This document shows positions 1-13,142 of a stretch of DNA of 64,000 bases, in pieces. Within the stretch, counting starts at the first letter, position 1, and each line of letters starts with the position of its first letter. Source of the stretch: Fistulifera solaris (lineage: Eukaryota; Bacillariophyta; Bacillariophyceae; Naviculales; Stauroneidaceae); NCBI GenBank assembly GCA_030295235.1, contig AP026125.1, forward strand, positions 1,302,001 to 1,366,000, read 5' to 3'. The position numbers and the translations under genes are program-made. Under the pieces are notes generated by a model. It worked only from the letters and a program-made list of their open reading frames with translations, was not told where the DNA came from and made no database searches.

Positions 1-62
1 TTAATTCATGACTTGAAATGTAGTCGTGGAAAGTTGTTTCTACACTCTGTTTCTACAGTATA
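1..62 (+). repeat. Dispersed palindromic repeat, copy 1
   Basis: This copy begins at or before the window edge. It carries an imperfect stem, CATGACTT...AGTCGTGG, followed by a CTACA...TACAGTATAG tail. The same order of motifs is seen in the copies at about 12.7, 12.9, 30.4, 35.7, 44.55 and 44.75 kb. No coding capacity is seen. Confidence 0.55.
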
Positions 63-374
63 GGAAATGCCGAAGAGGAGAAACTAAGAGGATTTTCGGC
101 ATCATGACGTAAGGAGCGCATTGCAAAAACACAAACACAATTCATCCTTGCTAGGACGACAAACATATTTGTTGGTATTGCAACAATTAACAACTAAGGG
201 ATCAGAAGAAGGTCAAAACAATGTCCGTCGCCTTCCTTTGCTAACATGGAGTGTATTCCTTGGTAAAAGTGCCGCGACTTCTACGCAAGAGCACAAAGTA
301 CAGTAAATTAACTCAAGCTTACATATTCCGAAACATCTATAAAGTGGTAATGGGATTTCGGGCATCCAACATTG

Positions 375-1520
375 TTATAAGTTTTGTCCAGGTTCTTCCG
401 CAGTCACTTTCTTCATGGAGTAAAAGTCGGGTTCGACGTTAACGTTCTTTGGGCGGAACTTTCGACGGTCCTCGCCTTGTGGAACGCCTACACGTCTCAT
501 GTGAAGTGCTAGGTTGGGTTTTCCTTTCAAGAACAGTTCATGGTAATAGCCACCAGCATCCGGTCCCGACGTTATACGGAGAAAGCCGTATAAATTTAGT
601 TGTCTGAAATTAGGGAAATGAAATTTTTGTGAGATGACAGTGAAACAGAATTTAGAGGGGCAAAGCAGCGAAACGGATTCTTACCGAGCGAACGAGTTCC
701 ATTTGCTTTGCTTGAAGTAAGTGGGCATTATTTCCGTCACAAATCTATCCATATCATGAACACCAAACGCTCTACCGTGCGAGTAGAACGAAACAATCTC
801 CGACAATCCTTTCTCTTCCACTTCTTTCAACATTCTGTGCAATTTCTCGGGAAAAGGCTCCGACACTCCTCCTCGTGTACGACGCAATGCCGTATCATCG
901 GGACTCGGACCCTCCATCTCTGCAACGTCGATGTACGGGTCCGTTTTAGTGCGAAGAGATGTACCCAAAGCTTCAAGAGCTTTCTCGCCATTCACAGGGA
1001 GCGGGGCACCCGGTGCGGGTACCTGAGTGCTTGGTACCGTAGAAAGGATGGGCATTTTTAGGGACTGCGTATGCTGGCTCGACATTTCCTTGATCATATG
1101 AAGATATGATTGCTGAAGGAGCAATCGCTTGCTCTCTTCGTTGATCTTTCGTTGCAGAAGCGACGCCTTCGCTAGTTCGAGAAGCTTGCTTCGCTCACTA
1201 GCGGCAGTCGCCGAAGCCATCAAAATTGCTTCAGCGCCCAGGCCCGAAGTTCCCGGGACGAAGGAAGGAGCACATGAAGGAAAGCTCAGGCCTAGACTTT
1301 GTGCGACGAGAGCATTGTTACGGGACGGAAGAAAGGATGCATCGAAAGCAGCAGGCGGGGTAGTACCCCGTCCGGTATTGAGCTGCTGCAGCGATGAAGC
1401 AAATGATCGAACATCGACACCATTGGTGCGATTTCCCATGCCCAAATCCAATAGCACATCGCTCAAAGAGGACTGCAAAGAGTTTCGAAGAGCATCGCGG
1501 TTTTTATTTGGAATAGACAT
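375..1520 (-). CDS. Heat-shock-factor-type transcription factor
   Basis: Nuclear DNA-binding protein of the HSF family, which is greatly expanded in diatoms. Two exons are inferred: 1520-685 and 603-375. The 81-nt GT-AG intron (604-684) interrupts the DNA-binding domain between NSFA-R and QLNLYGF, and splicing restores the family hallmark FARQLNLYGF. The product is about 354 aa. The winged-helix domain starts near residue 223 (FPEKLHRML, SHGRAFGVHD, FKQSKWNSF), and the recognition helix lies in the KQSKWNSFARQLN stretch. The region before it is rich in Ser, Leu and Ala and looks disordered, with a possible short coiled coil around residues 115-135. The start is the first ATG at 1520; the open frame upstream has no ATG. 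The near C-terminal position of the DNA-binding domain is unusual, since it is normally near the N-terminus. Confidence 0.88.
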
Positions 1521-2126
1521 ACTGTTGGTATCGTACGAAATCAACCAGATGAAAAGAAGTGCAACAAGCAAGCTGCCACCTGACGGTGCGTTTTTTTTGT
1601 AAGAAGAGGCGCAGCACGCTGATGCGCTTCTTATCTCATAGATCGTTCGTGGTCTTTACGGCGCCCAACCAAGGACAAGTCACAAGGATACTTTACTCTT
1701 TACTTTATTGCTCCTTGGCTGTGCTGCCTTTCTTTCGGGCTAAATTCTCTCTCATACTCAATGTTGTACACTTCTATGGAGTGCAACCGGTACCTGGTAC
1801 CAGGTACCGGAACCGACAAGCGATAAGATTGGGCATTGCCATAGAAGAAGAGTACAAGTTCCTATTCGGACTTCGGACTCGACGAACAACGAACGCCATT
1901 TTGTTCTACTTTTTCGGCAGAAAAAGAAGTTCCGAGCGCCAAGGAAGAGTTCTCATGCAAAGAAGTAGAGAAGCCTTCTCAGCGTTTGGCTTCTTGCTTC
2001 TTAGCCAATGAGCGCTCGGGGAAAAGAAAGTTAGCCGAAATTCAAGCTCGTGTTCTCGTGACCTCCTGCTCCGCCTCTTTCTCGCTGATCATACATCTTC
2101 ACCTTCACTCTCTTCACTCCTCATTA
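1521..2126. other. Intergenic, no supported gene
   Basis: Only short, non-conserved open frames are present. An island of tandem GGTACC/ACCGGT-type motifs lies at about 1788-1813. The region probably contains the HSF promoter, next to 1520. Confidence 0.5.
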
Positions 2127-2571
2127 CAAGGGGGAAATCACTGGGGGACTCGCTTCATCCAGTCACGTGTACCGCTTATTGCCCCCACCCCATGAAAACT
2201 CCTGTTATTTTTACTCACAATAAGGAATTTATTGCGGGGTCGTTCATGGTAGACGCGATTCGGAATATGACTCTTGATAATAACTTTAGTCGAAATCCGT
2301 TTTCCGTCACCCATGAACGAACCTGAAATACAATGAAATTCAATGGCAAAGGTTGTCATTCATGCCGTGATGCGTCGTAATGAATTTTTTCAAAATTTCA
2401 TTGGAGCTCGTGGCAGCGAGCGTGGTACACAAACAAATCACAGTTCGATTTTGGCGGCACTCAGGCGTTTGGGGGCAATAAGCGGTCGATTTGCTTCAAG
2501 GATGGACTATATCAAAAGTGTACCTTTTTCTCGTGACTGCAAAAGCGAGTCCCCCAGTGATTTCCCCCTTG
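2127..2571. mobile_element. hAT-like non-autonomous element (MITE), 445 bp
   Basis: The element has perfect 29-bp terminal inverted repeats starting CAAGGGGGAAATCACTG, at 2127-2155 and the reverse complement at 2543-2571. It is flanked by an 8-bp direct repeat, CCTCATTA, at 2119-2126 and 2572-2579. A second, imperfect inverted repeat lies inside: CCGCTTATTGCCCCC at about 2172-2186 and its complement at about 2472-2486. The arms therefore fold over much of the element. Seen directly: the TIRs and target duplication. Family knowledge: hAT elements make 8-bp duplications and have short TIRs with CA-rich ends. No transposase is present, so it would depend on one elsewhere. The perfect TIRs and duplication suggest a recent insertion. 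Confidence 0.8.
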
Positions 2572-2579
2572 CCTCATTA

Positions 2580-3895
2580 CAAAGACGAATGCCAGATGCC
2601 CGCAATAGCAAACAGCAAACCGCAAAGGAAACGAAGAATCCGCCAGCAGGCAGAAGACCGGAGAACACAGTACATAGTACATAGAGCATAGAGCAGATGT
2701 CCGCAAATCCAAATGTCGAGCATCCACGACCCAGAACCAATGACCAATGACCGCATAACGAATTCGAAGAACGAAGTCCTATTTCCTATTACGTAGTATC
2801 GGTTACCGGTACGGTACCTATTACTCCGTACTCGTTTACTGTACTGTATAGCCACAGGCGACAGCCGTAGATGAGACACAGAAGTGCAGTATCGTAGGTC
2901 ATCAGAAGCTCGTCCGCGCAAGCATCCAAGATCCAAGATCCAAGACGACTCTCTACTGTATCTCTCTATAGTCTATAGTCTAGCTAGAGAGGCAAGAGGC
3001 TCAAAGATCCAGGCTCCCGGATCCAAGAAGCATAGACCTAGAGACTAGGACAAGAACAGCAAAATGCAGTGAGGGAATGGAGCATCGGATAATGCCAAGT
3101 AACCCCTAGGCTTTGCTGATGTCGGCTTTCAAACTCCAAAATTCGAAACGGCTCAAACCTCAAACAGAAACAGCACACTGATCAGCTCCTGGGGTCGGAG
3201 GTGATAACCCACTTGACATCGGCTCTCAAGCAGCTCGCAACACGCTACGGAGAGTTGTGCAGCCTTTCTAGAAATTTTCCATTTGGATTCATTTGTTCAT
3301 CAATGTAACACTTTTAGCTTCCTCTCCATGTGTGTGTTGTCTGTGTCAACCTGGCGCCAACGGGCGATGGCAGACCAGAGATATCAATCCTTACGGGGAC
3401 CTCTGCGACCTGACAGCATAGACCCATCCAGCTTCTTTGCATAGGTCACTTCTCGATTAAAGGTTGCAACGAGTCTTCCAATTCCGAGCTTCCAAGGGAT
3501 CGCAAAAGATTGACCCCAAACATTCCTGTCCTGTTTCTTTAGCCTTCCATACTTCAGTTTTAAACGCGGCAAATCTTCCAATAGGCTTTAAATCTAATAC
3601 GGAGCACTGGTAGAGAGTAGAGACTAGTTAGAAATTCCGCGAAATAGAGTACTCATAAAATACAAGCAACCTCAAGGTTAGTGGATGTTTGATGACGTCG
3701 TAAGGCCGCTTCAACGGGTACCGGTAGGGAATTTAACGACTGCGATAAATAAAGTACTCGTACGCTGAATATTCTCGATTACGTCATAGACGACCGCAAA
3801 AACAATGATTTTTTTATTGCTTGTTTCAGTTCATCTTTGAAAAGAATACTTACGCTGTCAATCCACAAGCGCGCATTTGCTATTTGAATGTGAAG
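2580..3895. other. Intergenic, simple-sequence rich
   Basis: No gene is supported. Seen here are short tandem words (CCAAGAT three times at about 2925-2943, and TATAGTC/TATAGTCTA at about 2966-2982) and two ACCGGTACC islands, at about 2800-2822 and 3715-3728. A short basic open frame on the minus strand at 3384-3581 lacks an ATG start and a recognisable domain. The last 100 bases should hold the malic enzyme promoter. Confidence 0.45.
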
Positions 3896-6004
<2,109 letters not shown>

Positions 6005-6327
6005 AATAATCTAAATGGTTTGTTGAATCTAGTCTTTAGAGCCGAACTTGTTCCATCTTCGTCACGTGAGCCCTGATTCTCTGAAATGAAAGCTATGAGA
6101 GCTTACTGGCTGGGGGAGAACCCTTAGCAAAGTTAGAAAGCCCACATTGACTAGCGTTAGCGATAGATGTGCTAGTAAAAATTCTGCAATGTCGTGCGCC
6201 TTTTTCGTCATTCATTTTCATTATTTGGCTTTCATTCATTCATTTACCTGAATAGTTTGTAAAGCATTGGTCTCACTTACAGCCCCTTGCAATAGCAAAG
6301 AAATAATCGTTGTGTATACGTTCTATT

Positions 6328-7939
6328 ATGGCGAACGAAGAAGGAGAGATACCATTTGAAGAAATAGTACTTGCATCGCAAAACCAAGCGTCGTACGATC
6401 CTATCCCGTCCCAATGCACTTTGAGCCAACGTGACGACAGGTCACCTTCATTTTCGCTACCTAATAGAAAAGAAAGACTCCAATACGGGCTCGATAGCCC
6501 ACGATCCGAATCGGAAAATAGCATGTCAAATGAGAATGATTTTGCGAATTTGGAAGCATTTTTAGATGACACACCGATGGGTTCGACCACCTCCAAAAAG
6601 AATGCTGCAACAAATTCAGTTGACGAGCCGACAACCAAGATAGGCTTTGTAGATGACGAAGAGCTAGGCGCGTTCCGACTCTTGAACAGTGTTCATATCG
6701 GTAATAATACGTCGGCGGCAAGTAACCATCCGATGGGGCATCTATCAAGCCGACAATCGATGCGTCATCCGCCAGCTTCCTCGAGAAACCACGCTGGTTT
6801 GTCCGTCCCAACTCTTCGAGATAATTTGCCAAAGTCGATGCCTTCTAGTCTAATGGATAGTACGAGTCGGAATCACAACTCAATTCTGGAGAAATCGCGC
6901 AAGATGGCAGCGCAAAGTAAAAGCGAGCGAACGACGCGAATGCTTAGCGAGGGGCGACCCAATCGAACACTACTCACCATTGGGCGAAGGTATGTTATCA
7001 ACGAGAAATTCAAATTGCGATCGTTACTATGTTGCAAAAGACACTAATTTAGTTTAGGCCATCTCATTGGGACCAGCGCGATCTGGCCGTATCCAACAAA
7101 CGTCCATCGAGAAGCCTGGATATAAACTCCAAAAGAAGTCGAGCGGCAGTGCTATCATCGTTCACTCAACAAAGTATGAGCGAGGGAAGACTTTCTACTA
7201 CAAGAAAACATTTAGCTACACCTGCCAAGCAACCCGCATCGAACGTTGCTGCGATTTTGTGTCAGGATCCCATTGTCGATGATTTGGAACAAGACAAGCC
7301 CAGTGAAGTCAGTCGTAACAGCTTTGCTCCCAGTTTTATGTCTTTCCCTTCAAACCTCGCTCCAATCTCCGATAACACGACTGCTTCGCCCCATTTGTCA
7401 TCACCGCAACTACAGTCATCCATGGGAACACGTGGTAAGAAGGCAAAAGCCCTCTTTTCGGGTCGTCTGTGCAAACGACTCCAATCTATACGGGACACAA
7501 TTAAAGGAGACAAAATACGTTTTCAAAGCGGACAATATCCGTTCTCCGTCGTGTCACTCGATATGAATGATCCTCGGAATCGAGCCACCTCAGTATTGGA
7601 TGTCACATTGGTCGAAACATCGGGCATGAACTACCTTGAAAGTCAAAAGGTTCTCATGCTAGGGTTTGTTCATCATGCTACCGGTCGCTTAGCGCATTTG
7701 ATATCCCACTTTGCGTGGATTTGTTTCACCTGTGACACAGCCCGTGAGTTACTGCTGGAAAAGGGAAACAACTTCGCATCTACAATTCCCTATCCATGGA
7801 ACTATCCGGATCTTTTTGCGCTTCTAATTCCGGCACATTTCGAGCAGTCAAAACGATGATTCTAGCAACGACGCTATGCGAGCTGTATCCCCAAGAGTTG
7901 CCACAACTCCCTGAAGCACCGACCATCCCACAAGAATAA
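6328..7939 (+). CDS. Unknown protein, Ser/Asn-rich N-terminus with conserved-looking C-terminus
   Basis: I do not recognise the family. Two exons: 6328-6989 and 7058-7939, joined across a 68-nt GT-AG intron that keeps the frame (LLTIGR / PSHWDQRDL). The first ~350 residues are low in hydrophobics, rich in Ser, Asn and Arg, and probably disordered. The C-terminal ~180 residues look folded and include RLQSIRDTIKGDKIRFQSGQ, LGFVHHATGRLAHLI and FAWICFTCDTARELLLEKG. The open frame stops at 7859. A one-base loss in the CC at 7806-7807 would explain why an adjacent frame continues with coding-like sequence (SGTFRAVKTMILATTLCEL) to a stop at 7937-7939. The start is the first ATG in frame. A PTB- or PH-like fold is a guess. 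Confidence 0.7.
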
Positions 7940-7968
7940 TGCATTTTAGGTCTCGGCGTAGATGTAAT

Positions 7969-8759
7969 TTACTTGAAAGGAAATTGTTGCATAAGATCAA
8001 TCTTGAGTCTAGGATCTACGTCTTGTCTACCTTCCAGTTCCCCTGTAGTCATTTCCGCAGGTGGACCCAATACGGTGGAGCCGGGTCCAAAAGTATCGAG
8101 ATCTGATTCGACAAAGAAGAGAGATCGTCTTCGATTGCGCAGAACAGGTAATTTGAGATAGCGAAGCTCTTTGCGGATGAGTTCTGCTCTATCTATATTT
8201 TTCAGTTTGGAAGAGAATCCTGCAGTCGACGCTATACGAAACTGCACCGTAGTGTCATTCGGTGTGAAATAAAACTCGCCAACGGAAGTGTCACGCAATC
8301 CATCGATAAAGACGACCCTCAAGTATCCCCCCTCTTGTACCTCGACTTGCATTTGTTCATTCCGTCGATTCGTTACTATTTGTAACGCTGGTACTAATCG
8401 CTTCATCTGCATTTCCCAGTCCAGCGAATCGCTTTCCGAATAGTCCCAGGGCTCGGCAAAATCCCGGGTGTATCATCTTGTGAAGATACACATCCAGTTC
8501 CTCCCAAAGCAATCTTTCCGTGGGGACAATCTGCAAGTAAACCGTCCCAAACGCCCAAGCATTTACCTTCGTTGCAATTGGGATCTTTTCCTATGGTTTC
8601 GGCTGCGTTGCACGATGATATTAAAGCTGGAGTTGCCAGTCCGGATAGGAAAAACCGGCGTCGGGTTCTGTCGAAAGAAAGTGCTTCCATCTCTTGCAAC
8701 ACCGCTTGTAGCACGGTCATGTGTATACCAAACGTCATCGTCCAATAATTTTTCTTCAT
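7969..8759 (-). CDS. DUF1499-family protein, possibly thylakoid lumen
   Basis: Matches the DUF1499 pattern: a CVSSQDD start of the domain, Pro/Trp-Asp-Tyr (EPWDYS), a GGYLRVVFIDG strand, GEFYFTPNDTTVQFRIAS and a closing RAELIRKELRYLKLP. DUF1499 proteins occur in bacteria, diatoms and plant plastids; their biochemical role is not established. N-terminal to the domain is RRRFFLSGLATPALISS, a twin-arginine-like signal ending before NAAE, which suggests lumen delivery. The reading frame is broken once: a base appears lost from the AAAA run at 8458-8461 (TTTT on the coding strand), separating DTPGI from AEPWDYSESDS. The start ATG is at 8759. The gene ends close to the 3' end of the gene upstream (7939), tail to tail. 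Confidence 0.75.
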
Positions 8760-9158
8760 TTGGTAATGTTGAGTGTGTGTTTTGATAACTTTGTTTTTAA
8801 AATGATGAATATTACGTAGTATAATAAGAATACCTGGTAATGAAATAATGACGATGGTGATTCATTCGATTCTTCATTATTGGCGCACAGTCTTCATTCA
8901 TCATTCATCATTCATCATTCATCGCAGTTCATCAGTCATCGCATTCATAAACTTGAAACATACATACTTTCATACTTACCTGGTACATATTCTTGTATAT
9001 GTACTTCGTATATGTACTTTGTATATGTACGTATTACGTATGCGCTTGTATTGTCCTCAAATAAAAAAAATAACCTTACTGCAATAGGCAACATAACGAA
9101 TAAAGAGACGACCTTTTGCATTTCAAAAACAACGACCATTATTGTTTCATGATCTACG
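8760..9158. repeat. Intergenic simple repeats between divergent genes
   Basis: This 400-bp divergent promoter region holds two microsatellite-like tracts: (TTCATCA)n-type repeats at about 8891-8948, and a diverged TATATGTACTT(C/T)G repeat at about 8994-9037. No gene is supported. Confidence 0.6.
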
Positions 9159-10415
9159 ATGACAAAGTGGACTTCCCGAAAGCTAATCTTTCTACTTTCC
9201 TTGTTAAGAGTGTGGACTAACGGCTTTTCGCCGTCAACAGCGCACAACTTCTTCCACTGTCGCTCACCTGCAAAAACCAGTCTAGTTCAGAAAGCTTCAT
9301 CTCGAGAAGATCCCACAGATGAACTCAGCGAAGAACGAAAGGCGTCACTCTTTCAATTTCTTTTAAGAGATTTGCAAATAGAAGGCGTCCCCTTGCTGGA
9401 AGTCGACGCGGATCGAGTTCACATTCTACAAGCCGCCCTTTGGACCACCATGGCAGAAATGTCCACACAATCGGACGAGCACAAAACGTGTCTCATTTTT
9501 GAGGCGATCCCAATCGCAGCACTGCGAGCCTTTGTGGATGATTTTATGATTTTGAAAGCACAAGACCGTCTCATGACCCAGCTTCCAGAATTACGGCGAT
9601 TTGATTTGTCGTTGGTGGGCAAGGGTGTGGGTCCTGCTATTCTCATTGAAGCGTCAGCTCAGAAGGACGCCGCCAAATGTGGAAATCCCATTCCAGTGGA
9701 TGTAAACAAATGTGCTGCTGCCATGAAAATGTTTGTCGACCGGATGGTAGCCGAGAAGCAAGTTTCAGGCTATCCATCTTCGAATGGATCGGCAGCGCAA
9801 AACTCTATACCTGCCATGAGTTTCCCTGCATGTCCTTATACAGATGCCTGTCATATTCTATCGTCGTTTTGGAATCAAGCTTGCGGAATCCTGGCTTATC
9901 CCGGAGAGCTGCGGTCCTCCATGTTGCTCCTACCTGGCGTTGAAAGTGAGAATTTCCCGCGTTTCTCGGCAATCGCCGAACTGATCAGCCGCAGTCTTTG
10001 TTTGTATCGAGTGGATGATGCGTTAGAACTCCTGCACTTTCATCCGCTGTACGACCGAGACTTTGTGTTTCCGGAAGATATGCCTGCCCATGGCCATATT
10101 CCACCCATCTCGTGGCTTAAACCAATGTTACAATTCAATGGTGACACAGCTGCCGCGCGAGACTTGCCCGACGACGAAGTGCGACTTATCAACTACATAC
10201 GAAGGTCTCCAACTTCGGCCGTGTGTATCGTTCCGGTAGAACTTTGGATGACGGCACTAGGACCAGAGGATGGTGTTGTAAGTTTGGAGGTCGGTGGAGT
10301 AGTACAGCAGGCAAGCGGTGTTTCGTCATACTCTAGAAATGTTCTAGAAGCCTCGGAACAAGGAGAGAGTGCACTGCAAGATGCCCTGAGCGCTGAAATT
10401 GGAATTTTAAAGTAA
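9159..10415 (+). CDS. DUF1415-like protein with N-terminal signal sequence
   Basis: A single exon of 418 aa. The N-terminus has a hydrophobic stretch (LIFLLSLLRVW) followed by NGFSPST, resembling the signal peptide plus Phe motif of diatom plastid preproteins, so plastid import is possible. The core (residues about 240-340) resembles the bacterial DUF1415 family: RSSMLLLPGV, then an acidic helix, then LELLHFHPLYDRDFVFPED and a Pro-rich SWLKPML segment. No catalytic function is known for this family. Upstream it shares a repeat-rich divergent promoter with the DUF1499 gene; downstream it meets the next gene tail to tail about 55 bp away. The frame is intact, and the ATG at 9159 is the first in frame. 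Confidence 0.72.
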   Translation: MTKWTSRKLIFLLSLLRVWTNGFSPSTAHNFFHCRSPAKTSLVQKASSREDPTDELSEERKASLFQFLLRDLQIEGVPLLEVDADRVHILQAALWTTMAEMSTQSDEHKTCLIFEAIPIAALRAFVDDFMILKAQDRLMTQLPELRRFDLSLVGKGVGPAILIEASAQKDAAKCGNPIPVDVNKCAAAMKMFVDRMVAEKQVSGYPSSNGSAAQNSIPAMSFPACPYTDACHILSSFWNQACGILAYPGELRSSMLLLPGVESENFPRFSAIAELISRSLCLYRVDDALELLHFHPLYDRDFVFPEDMPAHGHIPPISWLKPMLQFNGDTAAARDLPDDEVRLINYIRRSPTSAVCIVPVELWMTALGPEDGVVSLEVGGVVQQASGVSSYSRNVLEASEQGESALQDALSAEIGILK

Positions 10416-10470
10416 AGTAAGCTATATTACAGTTGCATGATGATAATGGCTTGCATCGTTGTTGACTGTA

Positions 10471-12333
10471 TCACGTTCGGACAGCTGCATTCTCGGAGTA
10501 GACTATGCGAGTCGGAGCCATTGGATGACAAAACGAGTCAACCGGAACGTGTCTCAAGACGTCCAAGTTGTCTAGCATATCTGCTTGATTAAGTTCGGGC
10601 GGTGAGTAAGCGACGAAATTTGTGCCCGTCCATTCCTTTTTCAATTTCCAGAAATGTCTTTTGGAACCGTATTCGATGTTCGTCTTTTCTAAGAAGGACC
10701 ACGAAGGACGATGCTCACGGATGTCACCAAGCCGCAAAGAACGTAAGGAAGAGAGCCACTTTTCAGAGTCGTCCTCATCGCGTGTCATGAAAACCCACTT
10801 TGCAACATCGAGCTGATTCGCACCCAGATTTATCACCACGAAAGCGGCCAAGCGACTGTCGCATACCTCAGAATCGACGCGGAAGCTCACAATTAGCTCC
10901 ACCCTACTACAGTCATCATGGGTACACACGAACAAACTCCATGTATTCTCTTTTCGACATTCAGCGCTTAAGCCCAAGTCGCGTTGAACAAGTCTCCGCA
11001 CTTCCAAGCAAACAAAAAAGGTATCGAATTGTAGCTCCGAAAAGATGTTCGTATTACTCTCGTTCACAGCTTCTGTTTCGGATAACAAAGCTTCACAGTC
11101 ATCAAGATTCCCCTCCCACTCTCTCGACAGATTGTAAACTTTAGCCTCCCACAATGCATCACTTTCGTCGAGCGGACGAACTTTGCCGATATCGAGTCGA
11201 ATGCGTTCGGTGTGAAGATGATTTGCAAAAGGTTCACCTTGTGAGTCTCCAACAAATGTCTTCACCGACGTTGACTGCGGAACCCCAGTCCCTTCAAAAG
11301 TCCTGATCCAACAGAAGCGCATAATTGACCCGTGATGTATTACCAATACTTTGCAGGGAACCGTGTGTTGCCAAATGTGGCTACTTGACAGCAGAGTTTT
11401 CGCATTTGATGAGAACAAATACAGGTCAAGATTACTGTACCGTTTCCCCAAGTTCAACGTCCGCACAACTAAGCTGGTACAATTTTGACGTCTTAGCAAT
11501 GGAAACAAAGTTATTACGTCATCGGCTCTCGCAAATGGATGCTGCATGAAAGAATTGCAAGGATGAGAGTAATGCGAACTCGACAATCCAACAGCAGCCG
11601 GCAGGGCAAGAACTTACGTTGGACGGTACCGACTTCAGGGAACCCACTTTAGCGACTCCCAGCGTGCCGTCACGGTGAATCATAATAGATGTCGCAAGCA
11701 CAGCGGGAAAACTCATTTCGTGCAACCACAGATCATCCACGACGTAGCTGACAGGTATGGTATGCAGCAGTGGCGATACTGGCGACCCAATCGGACTCCA
11801 GGAAAAGGGAGAGCTCTGGCTTTACTTGGCAGCCCTGTTGGCGAAAAACAAGAATGATGAGCAAATGGCTGGAAATAGTTTAAAGAACTCTTTCGTTTCG
11901 TACCGTACAATCGAATGAACAAGCCATGATCTTGAAAACACAAAGGCTCATCCTCTCTCTCACTATATCCTCCCAAAGCGACTGCATACGAACCAGTACT
12001 ATCAATTCCGAGTATGGCGTCTTCCGCTGGAGTCTGAAGCTGACGGAACGTGAGAGTCCGACGGGCAAAACGTCGCCATCCGTCTCCTTCCTGATCACGT
12101 AACATTTTTTCCTGCCAATCCAGTACACCACCCCGCGACCAGATACCTAGTTCACGGCGCATTAAATGCAATACAGTATGTACATTTTGTCTACGAACTT
12201 GTTTCTCGCTGTGCACAAGACGGAAAGATACATCTTGGACTAGCGGGATCGATCGTTTACGAGCAGAAGATGTTTCGGTAGAGGTCGTGACAGGTCGACG
12301 ACGGCGTCGTCTACGCGGGTGGTCTTCATTCAT
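10471..12333 (-). CDS. Unknown large protein, possibly beta-propeller
   Basis: Two exons are inferred: 12333-11618 and 11541-10471, with a 76-nt GT-AG intron (11542-11617) that joins SLKSVPSN to HPFARADDV in frame. The start is the ATG at 12333, followed by a very basic tract (seven Arg in a row near residue 6). Segments such as AILGIDSTGSYAVALGGY and WSPIGSPVSPLLHT look like WD-repeat strands, and the protein may be a DCAF-type substrate adaptor; this is a weak inference. A one-base loss in the AAAA run at 11803-11806 (TTTT on the coding strand) breaks the frame between RALPF and SWSPIGS. The neighbour on the left converges; the right neighbour, TSG101, diverges. Confidence 0.68.
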
Positions 12334-12673
12334 CTTTATCAATCAAGTTCTCAGATATGAGTGCTGCTTGCTACCTCCCGCTTGATATAGATTGAAGCGA
12401 AGAAATTCGTCCAGTGAAAATAATCATTCTAATCAGGCAGCATTGACGATCACTCACAATGGTGTCATTGCGTCTTTTTTTCGCAAGAATTCGTCCTCCT
12501 TTGCAATTTGGTTCCCGAGTTGGGTCCCGCTTTAAACTAGCAAATACGGAAGTTAACGTTAAGCAAGACTCTTGGACGTAAATTGAAATTACCTGCATTT
12601 CAAGCGCTGCTGCTACTACAGCATAATTTTTGAGCAACGACAAATAAATATTTCAAATATTCTGCCAAACGAA

Positions 12674-12768
12674 CGGCAGCATTGTCGCTCGAATGAATGA
12701 ATATTGATTTAAAACTGGAAGTGCAGTCGTGGCGAATTCGGATAACACTTTGGTCTATAGTAAATACA
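12674..12768 (+). repeat. Dispersed palindromic repeat, copy 2
   Basis: Begins GGCAGCATTGTCGCTCG, then an ACTGGAAGTGCAGTCGTGG stem region and a tail ending AACACTTTGGTCTATAGTAAA. It is a direct duplicate of the copy at 12901, about 227 bp downstream. Confidence 0.7.
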
Positions 12769-12900
12769 TAAGACAACGCTTCGCAAGGCTCTTCGACGTC
12801 AAATAATATAATGGCGTGTAAAGCAAACACTACTAAGGACTATTTCATTGCAATAACGACAATTGGAGCTAAAGAAATTTTGCTGAACGAAGGAAATGTA

Positions 12901-12988
12901 GGCAGCATTGTCGCTCGAATGAATATAGATTCATGACTGGAAGTGCAGTCGTGGATAAGCTACGCAACATTTTCAATGATAGTAAATT
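12901..12988 (+). repeat. Dispersed palindromic repeat, copy 3
   Basis: Shares GGCAGCATTGTCGCTCGAAT and CATGACTGGAAGTGCAGTCG with copy 2 and ends GATAGTAAATTCG. It lies just upstream of the TSG101-like gene, and a non-ATG-supported N-terminal extension of that frame runs into it. Confidence 0.7.
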
Positions 12989-13142
12989 CGTTTGTGTTCT
13001 TTTGAGTCAGATGGAAATTCTGTTAGTGCTATCTCGAGCAGTTCGTCGACGCTGTCGAACCTTTTTGTTTTGTTTTTGTTCGTGTGTTGCAACGTTGTCA
13101 CAACGAGCAAGCGCAACAACGCAGTGGCAAGAGTCAATTTCC

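Noticed and set aside
3384-3581. Basic 65-codon frame on the minus strand
   Set aside because: It has no ATG, no neighbours to splice to and no recognised domain; it is not supported as a gene.
8979-8990. ATACTTACCTGG resembling the 5' end of U1 snRNA
   Set aside because: The following sequence is a TATATGTACTT simple repeat with no U1 stem-loops or Sm site.
12933-13142. N-terminal extension of the TSG101-like protein
   Set aside because: The extension lies over a copy of the dispersed repeat, has no match in the family, and a good ATG at 13143 precedes the UEV domain.
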